From Polytrichum commune (Eukaryota > Streptophyta > Polytrichopsida > Polytrichales > Polytrichaceae): a stretch of 64,000 bases of DNA. The DNA lies in the NCBI GenBank assembly GCA_950295325.1, contig OX485803.1, positions 13,084,001 to 13,148,000 of the forward strand, written 5' to 3'. Below, piece after piece: positions 56,549 to 64,000 of this stretch. The position numbers and the translations under genes were made by a program. The notes beneath the pieces were generated by a model that was given only the letters and a program-made list of their open reading frames with translations, had not been told where the DNA came from and searched no databases. Numbering within the stretch: the stretch's first letter is position 1; every line of letters starts with the position of its first letter.

Positions 56549-59500
56549 ATGGCGACACGGTGGTCAGCCGGGATGAAGCAGGGGCTAAGGTTTATCAAAA
56601 CTTGGGCAAATGTAAGTAAGTTTCGCTCCTTTTTTGACATACTCATTCGCCTGTGAAACACACATGGGAGTTTACGACGAACCAAGTTTTCTCTGCAAAT
56701 GCTTGCTCATCAATTTAAACCCTCATTGTTATCATAGTGTCTCTCGGAGTTCCAATATTCAGTCAGGGAAATGACAGAAAGATTGTTGTATGGATTGTTG
56801 TTCGTATATTGCCACCGGGGTAAGATTGGATGAGGAATTGATGAAGATTTTGGAACCTTGGGAGTTTGAAACCTTTTTTTCTCTGCAAGTGCTTGCTCAT
56901 CAATTTAAACCCTCATTTACTATCATATAGTCTCTTATTTAAAGTTCCAATATATCATCAGGTAAACGACAGAAGAATTGCTGTATGAATTGTTGTTCAT
57001 ATATTGTTCTCCACAGGGCTAAGTCTGGACAAGGAATTGATGAAGGTCTGTGTTGAATTGACTCCCAAAGCTCATAGTTCAGTAACAGAAATACGAAAAA
57101 AATGTTCGGGGTGATGAGGAAGAACTTCTAAGGAGAGGAAGTAGAGTTTGGATGGGTCCTTGGAAGGAGTGAATTCTTCAGGATCCCACCTCTGCACAGG
57201 CATATAAGAGATGAAGTAGTAGCATTCTTGACTTGGACTTACGAATATTATATGTTTAGATTCATCATCATGCTGTCAGAGAAATTATAGCTCCAGTTTC
57301 ACAGAGTTACTGTGCTCATCGATAACAACTTTGAGAAATTCTGTGCAATTTGAGGAAGAATTGTTGAGCACATATCCTCGAAGAATTTGCATAGAGGATG
57401 ATAAATAGACTCAGAGTAATTTTTAGGGTTCAGATGATGCCGCCACTGAAATCACATAACCTTGAAAATGTACACCGAAGTGAAACAGCCTGTAAGTCCT
57501 TGGATAGGAAACCAGCGAGCTCTTAGTCATTTAGTACCTCTACGTTCAATATTGGATGATGAATGAATATGGATCTTGAAACTTTTCCGCGGCTGTGTTA
57601 ATGTGAGGTAAGAATGAAGCTCCCACAGCTTACACCCAGGGAACTAAAGTGTGGTAATAAATCTTTTAATATTTAGCTGTTTGATTGTGATCTGTTTTGT
57701 GGGCATTGTGTGATATTTTATTTTCTTTATTCTGCAGGGTCCCCCAGCAAAGCAGCCTCAGCAGCTGGGTGAAGTAGGACCTGGTTCCAGATACAAATCT
57801 TTTGCATATGATGAGTTGCGGTTAAGGTCTGTTGTTGTGGCAGGGTTGGTCCTCTGCACTACTTCAGGTGCCCTCTGCACAGAGCAACTGAATGGTATGT
57901 CACTATATCCCTAGTTTAAGCATTACCCCAGTTTTTTCCATTTCTACAAACAACTGGTGATAGTGTGATTGTAAGGAGACAATGTTGTGACATAAACCTG
58001 TGTGAATTCATTAACAGGAAGTTCTGAAAGAGAGGATGCTGATGCAGTTGGTTCAGATGGGAACACGAATACTGTCAAACCATCCAGCTATGGTCATCAC
58101 GGTAGAAAAACTGTACTCTATCTCACTAATACGCACCTCTGGTCCTCAGCTTTACAGAAGGAAACACTTTTTTTCCTTCTGAAATTTCACTTAGGAGTCT
58201 GTCTTGATTTCACCTCTGAATTGAGTCTCTCGTTGTTGAATTTTTCTTTTGTTGTTTCTTTTTTCGTGAAGCTTATAGGCTCAGTCTTTGGCCATGCATT
58301 TTGCACTACAGTATTACAATTATGTGTTCTTTTTAGTTTAGGGTTTTGGTCCATCTCATAATCATAATTTTTATATAATTTTATTTTATCCTTGTGTTGT
58401 AGACAATGTGGCGCCAGTTGTGAAGGTCAATGCCCTCCCCATTGCAAGAACATATATTTCTCGGCCAGACTCAACAGTGAAGGCACCTCCATCTGAAAGT
58501 CCACCTACTCCCAATCAAGGCAGTTGCTTGAGTCGCTTTGCTATTGCTGATGCTGCAGCAAGGGCTGCACCAGCTGTTGTGAATGTCAAAGTCTCTTTTG
58601 GCAAGTTCTTCCTTTCATCCTAGAAACGACCCTTCAACAATGTTTTGACCCACAATTTCTCCATTCTACACTTTCCTCGTCTTTTAATGTCAGATGTTTT
58701 CATCCTGCTTGCACAAACATGGTTTTCCCTAATGTTTTCATGATCATTTCCCTGATTGAACTTGACCAAGAAGGTGATAATGTGCAGGCAGACGACATGC
58801 ATATTTTGGGGAGACTGCCGGTTCTGGATTCATTATCCAGTCAGACGGGACCATCTTAACAAATGCTCATGTGGTTGCCAATGAACGTCGAGGTCTTTAC
58901 AAAGATTCAGTGAGCACTTCTCACTTGGTTATCTTCATAGCATTTTTAAGCATGTGGAAGGACGCTCTCTTTCTATTTTATCTTCAAGAATAAAACCTCA
59001 AGAATCAAGGTGAATGTTGAGCATAGTCAAGTGGCAAGTTCTCATTACTTGGCATCTCATTGTTGCTTATCTTCGGACACAAAGCCTTCTTCCATCTACC
59101 AAGTTTCAATTGAAGAGGCGTGTCCCCAATGGAACCATTCTTGTGTTATACAGATCTTCCTACTATCATTCTGATTTTTTTGCAGCTGATTGTGACCTTG
59201 CAAGATGGACGGAACTTTGAAGGTAAAGTGGTGAGCTTCGACTCTTTGTCAGACCTAGCTGTGATTAAAGTGAATTCACCAAGGCCACTACCGGTAGTGA
59301 GGCTTGGAACAAGCAGAGATCTCAGGCCTGGAGAATGGGTGGTTGCTTTGGGTAGTCCTCTTCACCTACAGAATACGGTCACAGCTGGCATTATCAGGTG
59401 AAATTTACCTCTCTTTGCTCTTATCTGAAGGGTCAAAATCATACAACTACTCATAAGCTTTTCAGGGTTGACAGTGCAGGAGATTTTTTTGTTTCCAAGT

Positions 59501-62293
59501 ACCAGTTTCAGTATATTTTGAGGCTCAATTTCATTTTTACTTTTTTCAAGTGACATGAAGATGCAAACTTTTGAACACCAGGCCAGGATTATGGAAGGTG
59601 TCTGATGTATGTGACTGCAAGTGCATTGCAAGGACACTTGTAGAGCCAAGGTTGCTTCTTATGTACATCTAGGTATCGTGACTGATTGTTAAATTTTATA
59701 TATTTGATCAGCTGTGTGGATCGAAAAAGCTCAGAAATAGGACTTGAAGGAGTTGGAACAGGCTACATTCAGACTGATGCAGCTATTAACCAGGTATCAG
59801 AGAAATTGCATATCCTCAGTGTGCAAAGGGATCGTGGAACTTCTTCTAAGTGAAGACGTTATTTCATTCTCTTTGGAATTCATACTTGAAATTTGATGAG
59901 ATTAGCCACAACTCCAAGTACTTTTTTCTTAGTCAATTGGGCAAGATATTTCTGGAGGGTTGTATAAGTCATCATACATTTTAATATAGCATTCTTGGGT
60001 GTGCTTATAATTAGGGGAATTCAGGGGGACCTTTGGTGAACCTAGATGGTGAGGTCATTGGCATCAATACCATGAAAGCCTTGGCAGCTGATGGTGTCAG
60101 TTTTGCAATTCCAATTGATTCAGCAATGAAGATCGTGGAACAGCTGAAGAAGCGCAGGTAAGGTGAATCACATTTTAGAAGAATGATGGTCATAAAATCT
60201 ATGAATCTCCTGCATATTTACATCAATTTCGAAAGATTATACTCGGAGAAGGTTGCCAATGTAGGTGGAAGATGCTGTCTTTGATGTTGTCTGTAATTTT
60301 CTTTACAGCTTATGTTGAAGCATCTTATGGTGAGAAGTACACTAAACAACTAATTTAGCATGACATTGAAATTGGTGTGCCATGCTAATTAAAGTGGTAA
60401 TATCGACTTGTCAAGTAGCACCAACTGTCATGTGACACCCTCTCTAGTTGTCACCAGTGATTTCAGGACAAATAATGTGGGTCAATGATGAATAGTGTGG
60501 ACCACACTAAATTAGATGTTTAGTGTAGCCTTTGCCAGACTATGTGATTTTTATAATTCCTTCCTTGATAGTATTGATATTAGGCATTGAGTGCAATGCA
60601 CTCGTGGAGCCAGTGGAGATGTGCGAAATCAGTGGAATTTTTTATTAGTCTACAAGTAATCTATTTTTGGTGCTCAAACTCGGAGTTGAAAATTTTGTTG
60701 CCCACTTACTGTAAACACTCTTTTGTGCAGGCACGTGGTGCGGCCTTGGCTTGGAATGAAAATGTGGGAGCTCACAGAGCCCAGAATCTTGCAACTGAAA
60801 GAAAGAAGGCCAGGGTTTCCGGATGTTACTTCAGGAGTTCTTGTCTCTCAGGTGGGTCATGTTGATCGCATCTGCTATTTTTTTTTTATCTTGGGATCAC
60901 CAAGCTCTATTAGTTATACACAGAACTTGCTTTTTAGTGTGGATCTTTAAATGGGCTAAGCAGGCCTAATTCAGTTACTTATCTTAATCGGCCACCTGTA
61001 TTTGAGTGGTGGGTGGTTAGGTGCATCTCTAAGAACAGACACCAAAAGACATGTGCTCAAAAGAGATTGGACCTTGTGCTCAAAATTTGTTAACCATCCT
61101 GGGCTCAACAATCAACATTATTTGGGGGGGGGGGGGGGTGACCTATGTGGCCTTCTTATGGCTCACTGTCAGTTGATAATTCGAATTCTAGAATAGCTCC
61201 AAAACTTTCTGGGATTGATCCTGACTTCTTCAGATACGAATGTGGATGCACAGAATTTCAACCTCACAAAATTGAGTAGTATAAGGTAGCAAACAGAAAA
61301 AAGTAACCAAATAAGGCTCATCTACCTTAGTTGATAGTTAAGCACACAAGGTGCCATTCATGGAGTGGTTCTCAGTCCTTCCATTGATTTTGTCTTATAC
61401 GATTATTTTGCCCCATACAAATGTGTATGTTTTGTCTATATCAGTGAAACTTGTTGTCACCCCTGTAAATCTCCAGCTTTTGCAATTAGTGTAAGAGCAT
61501 CGTTAATGTTCATAAAATACCACGTAGAAGTTGCAAATAATTATTGATGAAGGCAATGTGGAGTATGCAGGTGATTCCTGGATCTCCTGCATCACGGGCA
61601 GGGGTACACAATGATGATGTAATTGTTGAGTTTGATGGGGTCACCGTCACCACCATCAATCAGGTATTTGATATCCCTCTAGAATTTTTTTTGGTCATTT
61701 CATATTACTCTGCCTAGGATTGCAGAAAGCAAGTATCAAGTTCTCAAATGAAATATTTAATTTTACCATAACTTCAGAGGGATAAATGTAGCTATTCTAG
61801 GTCATTCTTTCTTGTCAAGGAATTCTGTCTTCTATCGCTCTAGGAGGTTACTCATCCAACTTCGTTGACACAAGATTGGTCAGGAGATTGAGAAGGTAGA
61901 CCGGTGTTACTCAAAACACCGAAATAATCTGGACACCTATATTTGAGTGGTATGTGGTTAGGTGTTGATCAAAAAATGGACATGTGTGGATTTGCTAAGC
62001 ATCTCGCACTAATTGCCTGTTTCATATCCTACAAGAAGTGGGCACAGAGAGAAAGATGTTCAATCAACACAGGTCTACCTAAAAGGTTTCTTCATCAGAT
62101 TCTGCCGTGGTTATGAGTCCCAGTCATGTGGTTAAGAAATATAAATAGCATTAATACTGACACTGTACTGGGACAGATTATTGAAGCTCTTGGAGATAAG
62201 GTAGGGACTTCATTCAAGATGGTTGTGAAGCGGTCACATGGGGAGCAGGTTACCCTCCATGTTGTTGCAGAGGAAGCCAGCCCAGACATTTAG
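56549..62293 (+). CDS. DEG14: Deg/HtrA serine protease with PDZ domain, DEG14-like
   Basis: Eleven exons: 56549-56611, 57738-57894, 58018-58101, 58403-58600, 58788-58909, 59186-59397, 59712-59793, 60015-60157, 60731-60851, 61571-61663 and 62177-62293. All phases join, giving 463 residues (Arabidopsis DEG14 is of similar length). The basic N-terminus ([17 protein letters not shown]) fits mitochondrial import; a hydrophobic segment ([10 protein letters not shown]) lies near residues 55-70. The trypsin-like core has [19 protein letters not shown] (His195), SDLAVIKV (Asp231) and [16 protein letters not shown] (Ser309). LQNTVTAGI and [11 protein letters not shown] are characteristic of the DEG14/HtrA2-like group. 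The C-terminal PDZ domain spans about 365-460 ([24 protein letters not shown]). The expected role is ATP-independent protein quality control, probably in mitochondria. The intron after exon 4 is of the GC-AG type (TTTTG|GCAAGT). Confidence 0.93.
58601..58787 (+). other. GC-AG intron of the DEG14-like gene
   Basis: The donor is GCAAGT and the acceptor is GTGCAG. Using any nearby GT instead would break the frame into the conserved FGETAGSGF segment, whereas the GC donor joins phase 1 to phase 1. The donor base context otherwise matches the strong consensus typical of GC donors. Confidence 0.75.
58928..59120 (+). repeat. Repeat shared with lumen-gene intron
   Basis: Partner of 13490-13690 (see there), here in the DEG14-like intron between exons 5 and 6. 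Confidence 0.65.
61124..61138 (+). repeat. G15 homopolymer
   Basis: Fifteen consecutive G within the long intron between exons 9 and 10 of the DEG14-like gene. Next to it is a member of the dispersed GTGGTTAGGTG family (about 60990-61080). The run length may be inexact owing to sequencing. Confidence 0.8.
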
Positions 62294-62619
62294 CAATTGT
62301 GTGTCCCATTATTCATTTTTCCCATGAACACGGGAGTACAAGACCTAGCTTTGTAGCTGTCTATTACTAGCTGAGCAATAGAAGATGTCAAAGAGCAGGC
62401 CCACATTTGATTTGTTATACTCAAAACACAACACACTGGTGACTTTTGGGTTTAGCGACAGAACTTTTTGTATAGGTCAGGTGCAAGTGGAAGAATCCTC
62501 TCCCCAAGCACACGGAGATTGGATGGATGAGTTAGCAAATACTTGTAAGAAATTTTTGATCCTGTCATTACACTAAATATACCAATTTCTTTACGCCATG
62601 AATTAGTGCCACCAAAAGG
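62294..62619 (+). other. 3' flank of the DEG14-like gene
   Basis: AT-rich sequence after the TAG at 62291-62293 and presumably the 3' untranslated region. There is no sharp poly(A) signal I would rely on. Confidence 0.5.
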
Positions 62620-62960
62620 TCTAAGAAGCATTGTTCATCTTGGCGCTTGGCACTATTCACTTGAAGTACCAACACTTGGCACTATTCATTGAGGTACCAA
62701 CACTTGGCACTAATCACTAAAAGTATTAGCACTTGGCACTATTCATGAAGTGGCACACACAAATCACAAGCATGCACTATTTTTTTTGAAATCTATGGTA
62801 AATGAGCATAAATTTTGTTGTCTCCATGAAATTAGTGTCACTCAATAGCACCTTCAGTACTTAGTAACTTTGAGATTTGGTTGGATTGTGCATGTGACTT
62901 GAATTAGTGCCACCCTCACTAATTGGCACATTTAGTGTAGTGTGCTTGGAGCACTACATT
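62620..62960 (-). repeat. Dispersed repeat, second copy
   Basis: Reverse-orientation relative of 1140-1565. It contains three TTGGCACTATTCA units followed by the part with TAGTGTCACT and ATTGGCACATTTAGTG. Confidence 0.65.
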
Positions 62961-63563
62961 GTTTATGGTATTTAGTGTTTCATGTGTAAATACTTGATAA
63001 ACCAACATCTTAAAATTTTGTAGAAGTGATACATATTGATTCTAATTTCTATGAATGCTCACAATCTTCATGGTGAGCTCCTATATTGGTTTTGGCATTG
63101 CCTACCACTTTAAATAGCAATCATAACATTTCCAAATATAGAAAGTTAATTAAAAATTATTTCATTTCCAAATACTTCAAATAAAACATAATATGGTGCA
63201 TTGGAATCGCTTCTCAATACCTTAATGAGAATCATTAAATTTCCTTTTTGAACCTAATAACAATACTTATGCTCCCAGTTGAAAGTGATGGTTTAGTCTA
63301 ATTTTGTTCGAGAAGTACACCCCACATCTAGCAATATTAGTCTTGTTATTTTGTTAATATTCTGTCTATGTCAAAGCTGTGTGTCACATTTACGATGTCA
63401 TAAGGTAGGCATGTGGGTGTTATTTGCTTGTTTCTCTCAATTGGACACATGCATTTAATTGGTGTGTGGTTAGGTGAGGATTTAAAAACAAACACCATAA
63501 AAATACATGCTAAAAAAAGATTGGACTATGTTTTCAGATTTTATTAACTACTCCAATAGTATA
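62961..63563. other. Intergenic, no gene recognised
   Basis: AT-rich, with one more member of the GTGTGTGGTTAGGTG dispersed family at about 63440-63540. No coding region seen. Confidence 0.5.
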
Positions 63564-63649
63564 CAGCCAGGACTCTATAAGTGTTACCCCTATAAGCGCT
63601 ATAATTTCATACATGTTAAGAAAATTTAACATTTATAGAATCCTGACTG
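63564..63649. mobile_element. 86-bp pogo/mariner-like MITE
   Basis: Terminal inverted repeats CAGCCAGGACTCTATAAGTG and, on the opposite strand, CAGTCAGGATTCTATAAATG, each followed by TTA. It is flanked on both sides by TA (63562-63563 and 63650-63651), the target duplication of Tc1/mariner elements. Far too short to encode anything. Confidence 0.8.
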
Positions 63650-63651
63650 TA

Positions 63652-64000
63652 CACAATTATGAGGGCCTACGTGTCCCACTTATTAAAGAATCAACAAACA
63701 TGCACTTCTCATAACTATAACTAAATCAAGGAAGGTCCAAGTTCCAATCTGGTTTTTGTTGATGCTTTGACAAGGAGTAAGGTACTGATGTATGTTTATA
63801 CAAGAAATTCAGTACAGAAGCTGAGAAATCATTTTGTCTCCATAGCTTGAGATGTGGCCATCCTCTTGGGTATTTATATTGACGATTCCAACTACCTTCA
63901 AAGAACTATAAAATTCATTCTATGGTTCCAAGAATCAAGCTTGCCCATCCTTAAGATCTGCTTGCATTTTTGATCACCAATTTCCAGATGCTGATAAACA
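63652..64000. other. Intergenic to window end
   Basis: Nothing recognisable in the last 350 bases. Confidence 0.5.

Noticed and set aside
1-64000. CRISPR arrays, bacterial operons, tRNA or rRNA genes
   Set aside because: The repeats lack CRISPR-like repeat and spacer structure, the genes are split as in eukaryotes, and I saw no convincing tRNA or rRNA sequence by eye; a tRNAscan run would be needed to exclude tRNAs fully.

Overview
The window is nuclear DNA of a land plant. It has split genes with GT-AG introns, a chloroplast-lumen protein with a bipartite targeting peptide, an organellar PPR-SMR protein, CCCTAAA telomere-type repeats and Ty1/copia retrotransposon protein sequence. Heavy repeat load and strongly diverged but recognisable families suggest a seed-free plant such as a fern; this is an inference, and no species is claimed.

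Genic islands. (1) 6972-11192, minus strand: a four-exon gene for an 813-residue P-class PPR protein with a C-terminal SMR-like domain. (2) 13086-15617, plus strand: a three-exon gene for a 156-residue putative thylakoid-lumen protein, divergent from (1). (3) 56549-62293, plus strand: an eleven-exon gene for a 463-residue Deg/HtrA protease with PDZ domain, DEG14-like, with the complete His/Asp/Ser triad. All three have reading frames that join cleanly across every intron. A possible first exon of an unknown gene lies divergently at 56144-56349.

The 29-kb nest, 18874-48175. A Ty1/copia retrotransposon (minus strand, LTRs 18879-19288 and 47772-48170, direct target duplication ATTAA) holds decayed gag-protease-integrase and RT/RNase H segments. 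Between them sits a roughly 20.3-kb DNA transposon (20353-40636) with long terminal inverted repeats of about 1.9 kb that contain subterminal arrays of a 42-bp unit. It carries two divergent genes. One, leftward, is a MULE-type transposase with a WRKY/GCM1-like zinc finger, DDE-type core and SWIM finger. The other, rightward, is a split gene whose product joins a ParB-like (DGNHR) domain to what looks like a permuted N6/N4 DNA methyltransferase. Both are now broken by several in-frame stops. Two introns of the second gene are filled with arrays of a roughly 210-bp unit, each with a strong hairpin followed by a T run. A 576-bp foldback element has inserted into the right inverted repeat, so the nesting is at least three deep.

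The rest is intergenic and repeat-rich: MITE-like elements, dispersed repeats, a dead piggyBac-type transposase (48990-49970), an O-methyltransferase gene fragment (17610-17800) and long stretches where I see no gene. The most notable system is the 20-kb transposon pairing a MULE transposase with a ParB-methyltransferase-like gene.
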